The translations under genes and the position numbers were made by a program. Shown one piece after another: positions 34,834-46,441 of a stretch of DNA of 64,000 bases. The DNA comes from Viridothelium virens (taxonomy: Eukaryota > Ascomycota > Dothideomycetes > Trypetheliales > Trypetheliaceae): assembly GCA_010094025.1 (NCBI GenBank), contig ML991868.1, forward strand, positions 1 through 64,000. Reading direction: 5' to 3'. Within the stretch, counting starts at the first letter, position 1, and every line of letters begins with the position of its first letter. The notes under the pieces are model-generated. The model was not told the DNA's origin. It saw only the letters and a program-made list of their open reading frames with translations, and did no database searches.

Positions 34834-35094
34834 ATGCTCTCTCGCCGCGCGTTATCCACCGAGAGCAGCCTTGACATAATTTTCGGCGTTCTTGGTGTTG
34901 TCCTTGCGGTAATCACAGCAGTATTCGGTATCTTAGCCTATTTTCACCAACGACGTGTTACCAGGCGTCAAGGTATATTCAAATATATTATTGCTCGTCT
35001 TCCGGACGACTGCTCAGTGGAGATAGTTACTCAACCTGTCGATCACGAGCTTGGTGTATTTCCTCCCCATCGCTTTCATCACGTGAGAGCATGA
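34834..35094 (+). CDS. Small single-pass membrane protein, hypothetical
   Basis: An 86-residue frame from ATG at 34834. A short polar lead is followed by one long hydrophobic helix (DIIFGVLGVVLAVITAVFGI) and a basic stop-transfer segment HQRRVTRRQG, then a mixed tail. No family recognised. Its layout resembles the 50-residue frame at 37620-37772 on the other strand. Membrane topology would follow the positive-inside rule with the C-terminus inside. No intron evidence; it may be a chance frame. Confidence 0.35.
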   Translation: MLSRRALSTESSLDIIFGVLGVVLAVITAVFGILAYFHQRRVTRRQGIFKYIIARLPDDCSVEIVTQPVDHELGVFPPHRFHHVRA

Positions 35095-36006
35095 CCCGGG
35101 CTCATTACCCCGCCACACATTCTGTCGGCCCCTGAACAACACCGCCACACCAAATCCCAGATATCTGGTGGCTCTTACCGAAGGAGCCTGCTAGACTCTA
35201 CTAGGTACATAATACTGATTAGTGACAACGCCTGGCCGCATAGCTTACCAATTTCTAGCGTCAATTGCCATGGCAATCAAGAGGCTTTCTCAAATTTCTG
35301 GTGTGCAGAGCATTCGGGCTGTGGATCTGTTCTATGGTTCTGACAATGTACGCGAAAATCTGGCCGCTCTAGAATAGTACTTCTTTTATGTTGTATGCAA
35401 TTTTTCTTCAGAGATTAAGATAAGAGGTTGTTTTCCAACAAGGCCTCGTAGAGTGACTTGGTTCTTCAGCGTTGGCAATTTACCTAACAGCAATATCTTA
35501 TCATCTTGTGTGGAGTTGCTCCATATATAGATCTCTAAATTCTGATTCAAGGTTCAGAAGACCGAGTGAAATCTGGGTTCGTATACATTTGGGCTACCTC
35601 GTCCTACTATGGTCTTTTTTATAACACAAATTCCGCTCGAATCCAAATTTACGCGCTCTAGCTTCCTTGCTCATCACGTCGTCAAGAACTAAAATGAGCT
35701 GCTGAAACTCTTGCACCTAGAATCCCTGGAAGAATTCATTGGTCAGTGTTTGAAACCTATGCGCAATGACGCCCCGGCGGCAAATAATTCTACGAATACA
35801 CTCTCATCGAGCGCTGCCTCGGAATGTGAGCCGAGCTGTATCCTGAACACGGTTTACCCAAGCCCAGCAACATCAATCAACATTCTGACACTCTTCTCTT
35901 TCATTTCGCTCTGGAGATGACATCAGTGGTCTCTCAAATACACGGTGGCCATTGACAGCGCTTTGCTTGTTTCAAGTTTCAATTCAACTCTCCAGCGCCG
36001 CCCGGG
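35095..36006. other. Gene-free stretch
   Basis: 0.9 kb, AT-rich in the middle. A 69-codon frame at 35711-35920 has no recognisable features. Confidence 0.4.
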
Positions 36007-37182
36007 TTAGTAATCATCAGGACGGAACCCCCACCACCCATGAATATCTTCAAGAGAATCGGGCCCGGAACCCGCTGAGTCTTTAAGTTCTGCGCACATC
36101 TGCACTGCCACGACACATACTCGGATTCCCAGTGGACATGACAACTCGGATAACCTCTGTACCATCCAAACCGTCTCCTCGTCACGTAATTTTGACTCTT
36201 TCAATGGTCCGAAGTAGTTCTTGAAGGCATCCCTCAGCACCTCCTTGCCAATCTGCATGTGTTTTCCAGGAATGGTTCTAAACTCCAATGCATCCTTCTC
36301 ATCAAGCTTCCTTAATCCCAGCCAGTCTTCCTCATACATCTTCCTCTCCTTCAACGGTGTGACAATCCTCTCATCCGTTCCTTCATCGCCATCGGGAGCT
36401 GGCTTTTGCCAGACATCCGCAAACCACGTGCTCTCTGGCGGAATGACCGCATCCTCCTCCTCGAACCGATACATGACGAATCTCTCAAGCCGACTCAAAT
36501 GATCCTTGTAGGTCTCATTCTTCACCCCCCGCTCATTGTTCACGTCCGCCAGCAGGTTCGAGTACTTCAGATACTCTTCCGTCGGCTCCCCCGTGCTCTC
36601 ATTCAGCGTGCGATAATATTGCGCGGGCACCAATCTGCCCTGAATAAACCTACTCCACGTATTTTCCTGCAACAGACCAAAGGCAAAGTGACAAAGCAAG
36701 TTGGTCGGCTCGCAGTCCTGGAACGTCGAGATCCCTGAATGCGGACTCCCGAACGTGACAAGACTGCGCACTTTCACCCTATCGCCACATCGTTGGATCA
36801 TTCCTCGGAGAAGCAGTCCTCCTTGGCTGGAGCCCAGTGCGTCGATTGCGGGTGCCTTGCTGAGCACAGGGTGTGAGGTGATGGCGTCGCAGACTGCTTC
36901 GATCTGGCTGGTCGTGTTGCCAAAATAGGAGGAGCTGCGGTCGCTGCTCGCGTCGTCGCCAAGGCGGATGGCGTAGGTGACGGTTCCAGGATGAATTGTG
37001 GATGCGAGGTCCAGCACATTGTTGACTCCATCGGCGGCAAAGTTGTCCCCAAGCCCATGCCACAGGACGAGGGGTAATGGGGCCGGAGGCGAGGATAGTA
37101 GCGGGTGTTGAAGTCGGTTTATAGAGAGGGTGGGAAGAGCAAAAAGGAGCGTCGTCAAGATGTGTAATGTCAGAAATGACAT
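36007..37182 (-). CDS. Palmitoyl-protein thioesterase (PPT1 family)
   Basis: A single exon of 391 residues. The enzyme removes palmitate from cysteine residues of proteins in the lysosome/vacuole. An N-terminal signal peptide (MSFLTLHILTTLLFALPTLS) is followed by the alpha/beta-hydrolase core: VLWHGLGDN with the oxyanion region, nucleophile S119 in GSSQG, FGSPHSG, the acid in EEDAVIPPESTWF, and the catalytic histidine in IPGKHMQIG. N-glycosylation sites (NTT, NES, NET) fit secretion. Most homologues end soon after the YFGPL region. Here about 60 further residues rich in cysteine follow, which may be genuine or may indicate a missed 3' intron. Confidence 0.9.
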   Translation of the reverse strand: MSFLTLHILTTLLFALPTLSINRLQHPLLSSPPAPLPLVLWHGLGDNFAADGVNNVLDLASTIHPGTVTYAIRLGDDASSDRSSSYFGNTTSQIEAVCDAITSHPVLSKAPAIDALGSSQGGLLLRGMIQRCGDRVKVRSLVTFGSPHSGISTFQDCEPTNLLCHFAFGLLQENTWSRFIQGRLVPAQYYRTLNESTGEPTEEYLKYSNLLADVNNERGVKNETYKDHLSRLERFVMYRFEEEDAVIPPESTWFADVWQKPAPDGDEGTDERIVTPLKERKMYEEDWLGLRKLDEKDALEFRTIPGKHMQIGKEVLRDAFKNYFGPLKESKLRDEETVWMVQRLSELSCPLGIRVCVVAVQMCAELKDSAGSGPDSLEDIHGWWGFRPDDY

Positions 37183-37619
37183 TATTTTGATGCAGTCCGA
37201 GAGACCGGTATGTTTTTGGACGGCCCGCGCGACAATCGGATGGGTGAGGTGGCGGGGGACAAGGCTTCCAGAAGGGCAGAAGAAGACATCAGAAAACGCG
37301 ACGGAGGTGCTCTATATACACGGTCGCATTACGACCGCCTGCAAAAGCTAAGTTGCAAAGGATTCCGATGGGATATTCTGGGTCACCGGAGGAAGCTTTG
37401 ACGAGGAGGATGATGCTAAGGATCGGGAGAATCCTGGGAGAGCAGACGCTTGGGCAAAACGTTGTCGGCCGGCGGTCACTCCCGGCGCCGGCTCCAGCTA
37501 GTGAAGGTGCTATTATTAGGTCTCACGCGAAAGCTAATCTCAAACGACTCTTCATGCTCGATGTCCCTCGATCCTGTGCACAATTAGCAATTCAACCACG
37601 TTTGCCCTAAGCAATTCAA
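37183..37619. other. Promoter side of the thioesterase gene
   Basis: 437 bp containing no supported gene; frames here are fragments on the plus strand. Confidence 0.4.
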
Positions 37620-37772
37620 TTAATCACCTCTGTGAATTGCTGTCCGTCTTTGTAGCCGGAAGGATAACCAAGCAAGTAAAGCAGTCAGGATAGCGACCAA
37701 AGCCGCAAGTACAGCGAGACTAATATTGACCTTGTCACTGAGGCCTAAAGTCCGAGGTGCGATGGCTGGCAT
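37620..37772 (-). CDS. Very small single-pass membrane protein, hypothetical
   Basis: A 50-residue frame beginning MPAIAPRTLGLSDKVN, with one strongly hydrophobic helix (ISLAVLAALVAILTALLAWL) followed at once by SFRLQRRTAIHRGD. The compact lead-helix-basic-tail design resembles many short fungal membrane proteins and the frame at 34834. No homologue recognised; could be coincidental. Confidence 0.35.
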   Translation of the reverse strand: MPAIAPRTLGLSDKVNISLAVLAALVAILTALLAWLSFRLQRRTAIHRGD

Positions 37773-40034
37773 GGTTGCTTGAGATGCAGCACTGAGGACG
37801 AAAGAGAACGAACCAATGACGTGCTTATCTAGATAAGCTAGGAGCAAAAAAGTCCGAGCTGTGTTGACAAAGCCGTGTCTTTGAAGGACACACTAATTGA
37901 TTCAGTGTCCGCAGTGCTGAGTCGCTAAAATACAATTAACGGGAAGAGTAGTATCGAGTAAGTCCCGTGATTCCACCGGATGAACGTTAGAGGAATGAAG
38001 GATGTAAGGTACCCAGCAGACGGTTTGGAGACGGATACGACCTACGTCAGACAATCGGAGGAGGGAAGACAATTGGTGGGACCGCAGGTGAATGAAGATA
38101 TATCTCAGCCAGCGGCGAGGAGGAAAAGCTTTATAAAGGAACCGTGTTGCTGATTTAGTACATCAGTACTGCAGTGCTGAGCCAGTCAAGAAATTATCAA
38201 GAAATGTTGACAGGGTACCTGCAATCGACTTTGCGAGGAAAGAAGTGCTCTGCATCTCCCCTTCTGTCCTTATAACTGAAAACCCCCTCTTTTCATGCAG
38301 CCAGGCTGAAAGTCTCCCAATAGCCTTCTGCGTCACTAGCGCCAGTACGGTTGCCTTGTCCCCCAACACAGGCACGGTTCGCACTTTTGCGCGACGCGAT
38401 GGGCCAGCCAACCAGCCGTAGCCAGCCTGGTACCCTCGGTATCAGCAGAGCCGCACTCATTCTTTCCGGTATGAAGGGTGGAGGGTGGAACAACTAGGCT
38501 CGGTCCCGATTTCTAGAAACTTCTGCCTAATGCGAGGCCCAGACGTGTTCTGCTGGTAGTTTCGTGCCCAGCCTAGTACCCAGGGTATCAGCAGAGTCGC
38601 ATTCATTCCTTCCAGAGTGGAGCATAGAAGAACTTGTAGGTAGCTTGGACGCTCATGGCCAGGCCTATCATGCCAGATCACGATCTTGCGACGCGTTGCA
38701 CCGGGAAGGTGACCAATCCTGGCCTAAATGCCAAAAAGTCAAAAAAGAAGGCAGACTCTGCTTGTCCCCCTAACATAACTGGTACAGTCAATCCCGGCGA
38801 ACGACTTCCGGGCCGCCGCTATAGCTTGGTAATGATGAAGGAAGAGAGCCTCGTCATCCGCGTCTAAGTCAGTCCTTGCTAGATGCTAGCTGGGACCGAC
38901 TTTGAGCAACAGGATGGCGCTGATCTGCAAAAAGTCTATATTGAAATGATGCGTGTATGAAAAATTTCGAGGACTCTGCAACCCTACCTACACTTCATGT
39001 GTGTGCTCGCCAGGGCCACACACAAAGTGAACGATTGCCCATACAGCATTAGATAGAATAAACGTCTACTTCATTGTGAGGATCAAGAGGAAGCATAGAT
39101 GTTAACCTCACATACGCCCACTACCGTGTAACAGGCTAGCAGCTCGGCGACAGCTCTACCAGCACTGTATCAGCAAGGGTGGGCGTTCCCCACAGGCACA
39201 AGCCTGCGGCCTTTGATCGTGCACACCGCTGGGTGGCTGGGAACTGGGTGGCTGTTCTTCCAGAAGACGCGGGATATCGGGACAGGGTTGCTAGCTCGCC
39301 ACTAGTAGCGCAGCTGCAGCTACGTGAACCCCTTCACCCCCTCTCCTCCAAGCCCTGATCTAACAAACAGATTGGCTTTGCTTTTGTTCGCATCGGACGA
39401 GAAGGCACCATGCCATGATGTGAGCTGACAGGCCCGAGAGTATGTAAAGTGCTCAGTCCAATGTCATGCTGCAAGCCAGGCCCATTTCCAGAACCAGGGC
39501 TATGCTGAGGGCCTACTCTCAGGGATCCCTGCACAAAAGATTTCTATCATGAAGGGCGTCTGTGCCAAACGGGTGGACCGCTGCCATCGTGGGCTGTCAT
39601 GATGCTAAGTCGCACGGTCCAGGGGAGCGAGTAACGTAACATTTGGCAAGGTCTTTTGTAGCTGTCGCTGTCGTATCTGTACTCCATATTCTGTTGGCCA
39701 TCGACAATCAAACTGCCCGAGTAGGTTGGAGGTCTATGGTCTTACCTTGCTCTTTATAGCGTTCAACCGAGCGGCTCGTACTCCAGCGGAATAGTTTATC
39801 CAACTAAATGTCAAGTTGCTTGAAGCATGCATAGGTAATTCCAGACGTTCGAGCTGCATTTTAGGCACGCTTCCCCCAGTCTTCGAACAACCAGGTATCA
39901 GCAGTACACTGTACTCTCTACCCGTTGCTTGAGCTGCTGGTGTGATGTACAGTGAAGTCCTTTGGAATGCCCAATATCTCTGCGCTCTTTCCTCCTCCAC
40001 TCCCAGGGGGCTAACCTCGTAGTTCATACCTATA
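37773..40034. other. Largest gene-free stretch of the window
   Basis: 2.3 kb between the small membrane frame and the mitochondrial kinase. It holds the diverged direct repeat at 38421/38567, described separately. Other frames (39334-39534, 39734-40054) show no domain. No tRNA recognised. Confidence 0.4.
38421..38613. repeat. Diverged direct repeat of about 47 bp
   Basis: 38421-38467 and 38567-38613 share CAGCCTNGTACCC, GGTATCAGCAGAG and CATTC(C/T)TTCC with about 8 substitutions, most of them C/T or G/A. The 146-bp period suggests an old tandem duplication of which only the junction parts remain recognisable, or two copies of a short mobile repeat. Confidence 0.55.
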
Positions 40035-41486
40035 CTACTCGATTCTCCCGACACCTCTTAAGCTTAGGTAGACATCAGTTCCCCATCCCCACAAACTTTG
40101 CACGGCGATACCACCACCGAAATACTCTGCATACGCTCTTCCCAATGGCAATCCATAACCCAGGCCTGCAAGACTACTCCCACCATCACCTCCTACTCCA
40201 CTAATGGCATTCAGTGCATCCATATTCCCATTTCCAGCTGCGTCTGATGCTTGATCCTCGTTGAACGTCGTAAACCCATACTCCCACAACTTCGCATAAT
40301 TCTCAGGCGAGATCCCACCCCCTCTATCCCGAATCCGTATCGTCACTCCCGGTGTACTCTTCTCCAACGGCCGTACATTCGCTGCAGCTGCCACCTCTGG
40401 TTTATTCGCTCCGCTCGCAGCATCTACGGCACCCTGATCATGCGTCGAGATGGCTCCCTCATGTACACCGTCCGCATTCTCCGGCTCTTCTGGCGCCGGC
40501 GCAATCGTCACCTCAACCGGCTCACGCTCCATGCCCTTCTCAATCGTCGCTCTGAACGCATTCTTGAGCAGCTCGGTGAGGATATACTCCAGATGCACAG
40601 GGACATGCGCGAAAGTGGTGCCGTGAGGAGAATCACACGGGTCGTTGATAGACAGAGTAGGTCGCACGCCATAACGAAGCTCGCAGATCTCGCCGACGAA
40701 AGACTCGCAGTTGCGGATGATGTCGGCGGGTCGGAGCTGCGTGTCGATGATGCCGATGTAGCTCGACTGGCGCGCCGCTTGGCTCTCCTGCGCATGCGAC
40801 TCTGAGAGCTCTGCGTGTGGGATCGAGCTGAAGTGCAGTGCGATGTGCTGCTCTGCGACGAGGCGCGTCCCGATGCGGGCCCGCAGGTGCTCGTCCAGGA
40901 ACCGGGTGACTTCGCGAGGGCTGATGTATCTGCGGGCCTCGAGGAAGCCGCGGGCGAGGATGGAGATGGTGTTGGCGTGCGTCTGTACGAGATTGGCCAT
41001 GACTTCTGTGAATTGGATCTCATCTTCTAGCGTCTCAATTTGGCGTTCGGCATAGGGTAGGAGGGTGCCGAGCGAGTGTAAGTAATTGTTATGGATCTTG
41101 GAGACATTGGGATTGGCAACGACGATATAAGGTAAATTACGTAGGGATTGAATGCGGTGAGCTAGCCGGCCGGGTAGAATGGAGAGGGTGAAATTTGCGG
41201 AGCTCAGTAACGCAGGCGTCTCCAATGGTGGACGGCCATGTCTGCTAGAGGTCAGTTGGAGAAGATGAAAGGATTTGAAGCTTCAATACTTAACCAAATC
41301 CGCTAAGGTGAGTGGATGCAATGGTTTCGCAGCTAACCGTGCAACATCACCGTCAGTTACCTTGACCGTCTTTAATCCCCGAGAGCTTCTTAGTGGTTGA
41401 GTGGAGACATTAAGGTTCAGCTTCCTCCATTGTAACCGAATCGAAGAGGTTTTACATGAGCCCGGCCGGCTAAGGATCTCGAGCAT
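40035..41486 (-). CDS. Mitochondrial protein kinase of the PDK/BCKDK family
   Basis: Phosphorylates and switches off a mitochondrial 2-oxo-acid dehydrogenase complex (pyruvate or branched-chain). Two exons, 41486-41290 and 41241-40035, with a 48-bp intron, give 467 residues. The N-terminus is arginine/serine-rich with few acids, fitting a mitochondrial presequence. The BCDHK/PDK helical domain begins LADLVKHGRPPLETPALL. The GHKL ATPase domain shows the N-box EYILTELLKNAFRATIE, G1 box RIRDRGGGIS and G2 box GLGYGLPLGRAYAEYFGG. A loop of about 60 residues rich in A/E/G between the N and G1 boxes is a fungal-type insertion. Which dehydrogenase is the target is not readable from sequence. Confidence 0.9.
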
Positions 41487-41724
41487 GTTTTGCCCTCATG
41501 GCCATTGGGGCTTCCGGAAGGGTGTTGTTGGAGGATTCAAAGAGGGGCGCATACAGTTTTATTATTTAGAGCTGTTCTAGCTTCGGTCAGCACGGACCAT
41601 AGCAGGGGATCTGAAAGCATTGAGCGGTGAGCAGACGACAAGCAAGCGTCTGCTACTTCATTTTCTCTTTCATTCCATCTGTCTATTTTCGTGGGAGAGT
41701 CTATCGATCCCAAAGGTCTACCAA

Positions 41725-44418
41725 TTAGCAGTCGCCTGCCGGGCAACCAAAGCCAGTCCCGTATATATTGCCTGAAAAGCCAAGCATCTGAATTATGGCA
41801 TTAACCACACCCCCAATGCCTTCACCTGCCATAAAGCCAGCCGCTACTCCGTACCCATAGTCTTCGAACGAGCGAGCAGAACGTCTCGCCCAGATCGTTG
41901 CTATAACTGCGCCAATCGCCATTGCGGTCCCCACAACTGTCGTGTCAATAATGAAAGCTAGTGACAGTACCATCATGTTTGGATGGTAAGTTCTTAACCA
42001 TTCCCAACGGCCTATCAGTACATAGCGTCGGATAAGGACCATGATAGCTCCAAATATTGCAAAAAAGACAGAAAAGTTCTTGCTTGAGTTTGGAATGGTG
42101 AAGTCGGGCTCGGTCACAGCAACAGCGACAGCGCGCCAGGCCCCCACAGACGGAACGTGGAATGGACATCCTTCGGTGTTGACGTCGTGGATGCAGGGGT
42201 ATGCATTGCTGAAAAGAACATAGACACCTGGTGCCAGAAATACAGCGAAAAGAGTTCCGATGCCTTGAGCAAGCCATTGGAGTTTCGGCGAGGTACGAAG
42301 GAGATAGCCAACTCGAAAATCACCAACCAGATCTGGAAGAATGCTCTTAGTGATATCATCATAGAGGCAAGGTATTGAATATTCGGGAGACACATACCAA
42401 CAGCCTGATTGGCTCCTACGCTTGCGAATGCGCCCCCAAGGAGATTCATGCGCTGTGATTGCTCGAGTGTCCAGTTCTCCCCTTTGGTAACCGCTCCGAG
42501 AATAATTTGAGAGGCTTTGGACGCCGCAGTCAAAGGCGTAATGTCTGTGCGCCATCAGTGTCACTACTACTTGTAAAAGTGTTCCATCTGACAGAAAGGA
42601 ACTGTACCTGTCGCGCCAGTCGCCTGTATAGCAAGGAAGGAAAAGAAAAACGCCAGGAACAAGGCCAAGAGAGTTTCCCGCACGGGCATACCAAACTGAC
42701 CACGCATGACAACACAGGTCAGTACAAGAACTATGACCAGTCCAGGAACCCACATCCAAAGCTTCACAGTTTCATGGTCCAACGCCGAATCTTGAACCTC
42801 GGAATCTTTGATCTTGCTTGCTCGGTCCGCTCGGGCGTATCGGCCCCCGGAAAATTGCGTAAAAAGGGATCGATAGCTACGGGCGATCCCATCGTATACC
42901 ACTTTGCTAGTGAGCCAGAATATACGCCATTGACAGAGAAGATCTGTGAATCTTTGTCAGCGATGGGGCCTTCCCAATGAGTAAACACAGAGCTCTTACC
43001 TGTCATGGAAACCGCTATCATGCAGGAAACACCCGGCCAAAGGAGCCAGTATCGAGGACTGGGATGGTCCGGAGTCGTGAAATCACTAGAAAGAGAAGTA
43101 TAGGACATCAGTCCAGACCACTCTGGGACGTCCGTTGCAGGTGACCCAAAAGCCTGCCCTCGGACGACCAGTATTGGCCCTATTATAACCCTGAGACCAT
43201 CAGTAAACCCCTGAACTATCTCTCTGAAGCACGTTTCAATACCAAGTCACCTACCAGGCGAGGATACTCCCAGCAAGATGAGAGATTGCTACATTGAGGC
43301 CGACTAGCATTCCCGTCCCGATGAAGGCTGGTGACCATTCAATGAACCAACCCCAACTTTCCATAAACACAGCTGCATCTTGGAACAGCCCAAATTTGAA
43401 AGCCCACGTGAATATGTGCCAATCCTTGAGTTTGATTAGTCGAGATCACAAAATTGACGACAGAGATTATACCCATAGAAGACCCATAGCGTACTGTGAG
43501 ATGACGCGAAGGGAGGCTGCGAATGTAAAAGTCATACCAAGAGCTTTCGTCTTGTTTTGAGCCGAAGCGCCACCTTCAGAGGCCATGTGCATACCCCGAA
43601 TTGTGATGGCAGTAGCAGATGAAGATGGAAAGATGAGACCCAACTCACGGCCGACCCAGCAAATGAAGAATTTCCGAACTACAGTCATTAGGCCATGCAG
43701 TATAGGCATGGGTCTCGATTTTTTACATACGTGGAGTTGCAAAGAAGAAGCCAAAGTAGCCCCCAAGCGCAGTCAAGATCGAGATCCGCCAGTAATCTCG
43801 TTGAGGAGTATCAAGGAGACCCAGTTGATACATAGCAGGGAAGGCGGAAACAAAAACATTACTCATGCCGCCGGCGGCCGTGGCAGCTGTTTGTACGATG
43901 TTGTTTTCGCGAGGCCCGAAATCACGACCGAGTATCGGAATGTGACTGAAGTGTGTCGAGCAGTACTTTAATACTGTAAAGCCAATTATCGACTATATGA
44001 AGTGAGCGAGACCTATAGTTTCCAAGAAAAGGGTAATCTTACGGCAAATATATTCGCGCCAGCTGTCCATCCTGATTTGAGGCCAAGATAGATGTTTGAT
44101 GTGTTGACAAGGGCGCCGCAGAGTATGCCTACTCCAATCGCACGTACAGTAAGAATGTTTCCGGTATCATTTCCCAAATCATTGAAAGGCTTGAAAGGAT
44201 CTTTGGCGAAATCGTCCCCATCTATCTCCGCTTCTACAGCATCTTCGTTTTCTGTAGATTGTGGCGCTGCTCGCCCGTCTTCCGTGCTCTCAACCCTGGA
44301 AGCTTGTTCTTCCGAAGTTGGAACTAATCTGGAGAAAGGTCAGAGAAATACAGAAACGGTCGTGAGCAAAAGTAAACGAGGGGTATCACACGGACTCATA
44401 AGATTCAGAGGTCTCCAT
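41725..44418 (-). CDS. OPT-family oligopeptide/metal-chelate transporter
   Basis: Nine exons join in frame to 744 residues: 44418-44390, 44328-44043, 43992-43731, 43678-43473, 43424-43255, 43190-43000, 42943-42608, 42544-42398 and 42332-41725. OPT proteins import small peptides, glutathione or metal chelates with protons. A polar acidic N-terminus is followed by SNIYLGLKSGWTAGANIFA, a family signature. Later marks are FPSSSATAITIRGMH, IQATGATDITPLTAASK, GANQAVDLVGDFRVGYLL and the C-terminal FMAGEGIGGVVNAIIQM with final CPAGDC. Many joins fall inside these motifs, which strongly supports the exon model. The first donor (GTGATA) is weak but needed for frame. The gene is 238 bp upstream of the kinase gene on the same strand. 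Confidence 0.92.
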
Positions 44419-46066
44419 TTCTGAAAGATCAATCCATCTTCATGCGCTCACTGGGGATTCAGGGTTGCCGAGCTAGCTTCGTATGGAGCATGGAGTAGGC
44501 ACTGACAAGCATAGCTATATGTGTATGCTTGCGCCTAGATTGATCGGCCTGAGCGTCGAAATGGGCAACAGTGGAGCTATTTGAGGATGTGCTGTATGCA
44601 AAAGCTATGTGCACTTTCCGACGGATGGAACCGTGAATGTACCGCAAGCACAATGAGCTAGTAGCCAGACCGTATCACTCTTTCGAATGCTCACTTGCAC
44701 GGTGGAGCGCAGGAATCATGAAGCACACGTAAGTCAAGTACGGTTTTCAAGAGGCAACAAGGGAATCGGATGGCGGTAATCGGCCAGAGTTCGAGAAGAT
44801 AAAGGCCAATTAGAAGCTTTCTTGCTCACGATTTCACCACTTCATCGTACGTGGCGCGAACAGCCACATACAGTCAGTATTTTCCAGCCAAGCGATACTC
44901 AATTTTTGGGATGAAAGAGATACTGTATGTAGGTAGGTAAGGTGGCAGGCCAGATAAGCTGATTGACGCTTGGACGTTTCACCCTGAAGGAAAACTTCGG
45001 ACGACCCAAGGAGGACGATCCGAAACCACCGAAACCCTCTCTCAATTTTTTTTCCTACACTTGCTTCTTAAATAACAAGATTTCCAATATGATGCGATTT
45101 TGCGCTCGCTGATATCGAATGCTAATTAATAATAGGTGCTGAGTGTATCTCAGCGTGGACTGAGCCCAGCTAGTTTGTATGGATGACCTGCCAAATTATC
45201 AAATGCCTCTCAAAAGTCAGCACCGAGGCTTTCCATCTCGTCCTGAAACTTATTGCTACCCAGCATGACACTAAATCAAAGTGGTTTCATACAGTACTGG
45301 GTTGTTTACGCTTATCAGCTCTTGTTGATCAAAGCTCAAATGGGACGCTCGCAAGGTGATGCTGTCTTTCACGCTGGGCTATATCTTGTAGATGACCATT
45401 CATAGTCACGGCTTCGGGAGTCGTCATTAGTGTAGCATGGAGAAGATAGATCCATTACGACAGGAGTGCTATGCATCCTTTCGAAGTCTATTTGGAGCTT
45501 CCAAAGCCCTCTTTGCTAGAACATTACCTACCTATCTTCGGGTCAAAAGCGTGGAGCAGACCATCCATCTATCGTGCCTGCGTCCCTCGTACTGGAATTT
45601 TGCCATAGGGTACTCGCCCTGCAGATGGCAAATAGAGTTCGATCGGGTACAGCTGAATGCCCAGAGTTCTTATCTGGTGCCGAGCGGCAAATCCTTTGGT
45701 CTTTAGAAAAATTGATAAATGAGATTTCCCACTCGCAAAAGGGTTGCTCGCTAGAGTAATACATCTTAAACACAAAAGTCTGCAAGTAGCAATTTTGGCG
45801 ACTCGATTTGATCTAATTCGTATGCATCATCTAGATCACTTCCATCAGGGCTATTGGTTCGGGATAAGTCATGAAATCAAGAACAGAATAAGGAAGCCAA
45901 AGTCATTCTCATCAACATCGCGAATGCAGGTTGCCATGCCGGTTCAGTGTGAACTACAAGCTCCAAGGTCTATCTTGCATTAACGATCTAACGCCTGAAT
46001 TGTCTTCCCAGGGTCATCTTGCAAAACCTTTGGCCGTGAAACGCGTGTCATGACGTATCTCCCGCT
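44419..46066. other. Gene-free stretch
   Basis: 1.6 kb containing the OPT promoter and the 3' region of the I9 inhibitor gene. Frames at 45437-45785 overlap on both strands without domains. ACGCGT occurs at 46040-46045, alone. Confidence 0.4.
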
Positions 46067-46441
46067 TTACTGGGTTCTAACTTCTTGATCTGCTTCGACA
46101 TTGATGTGCTCATTTGAGGATAAGGTATGGACTTTGTCCGGAGGAAATTCTGCGCTGAGACCCAAATCAGCACAACATTATCAAGCACTTGTGAACGCAA
46201 GGACGGCATACGTAAACCCCTTGATCAGCTTGAACTCATGTGTAATCTTCCCGCCCTGCTCCTCTACGGTCTTCTTGGCCCTACAATAGTCAATTTGAAC
46301 CTACTTTGTACGTAGATGGGGGACTGCTTACTTGTCAAGCTCGGCAGCGTCGGCACCATCCTTAAGAGAAACCTGCAGGTGATCAGCGCATTAAACAAGT
46401 TGGTGCATAGGGGTTCGCAGGAGTACGTTGATGGCTGGCAT
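46067..46441 (-). CDS. Proteinase B inhibitor (Pbi2-like, peptidase inhibitor I9)
   Basis: A 70-residue protein split over four small exons: 46441-46427, 46372-46332, 46280-46212 and 46154-46067, all with GT..AG introns of 51-57 bp. The reading is MPAINVSLKDGADAAELDKA, then KKTVEEQGGKITHEFKLIKG, then FTAEFPPDKVHTLSSNEHIN, ending VEADQEVRTQ. This matches the fungal cytosolic inhibitors of vacuolar subtilisin-type proteinase B (family I9, the free-standing form of subtilisin propeptides); yeast Pbi2 also helps vacuole fusion. The first exon codes only for five residues. Divergent from BMS1 with 433 bp between starts. Confidence 0.88.
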
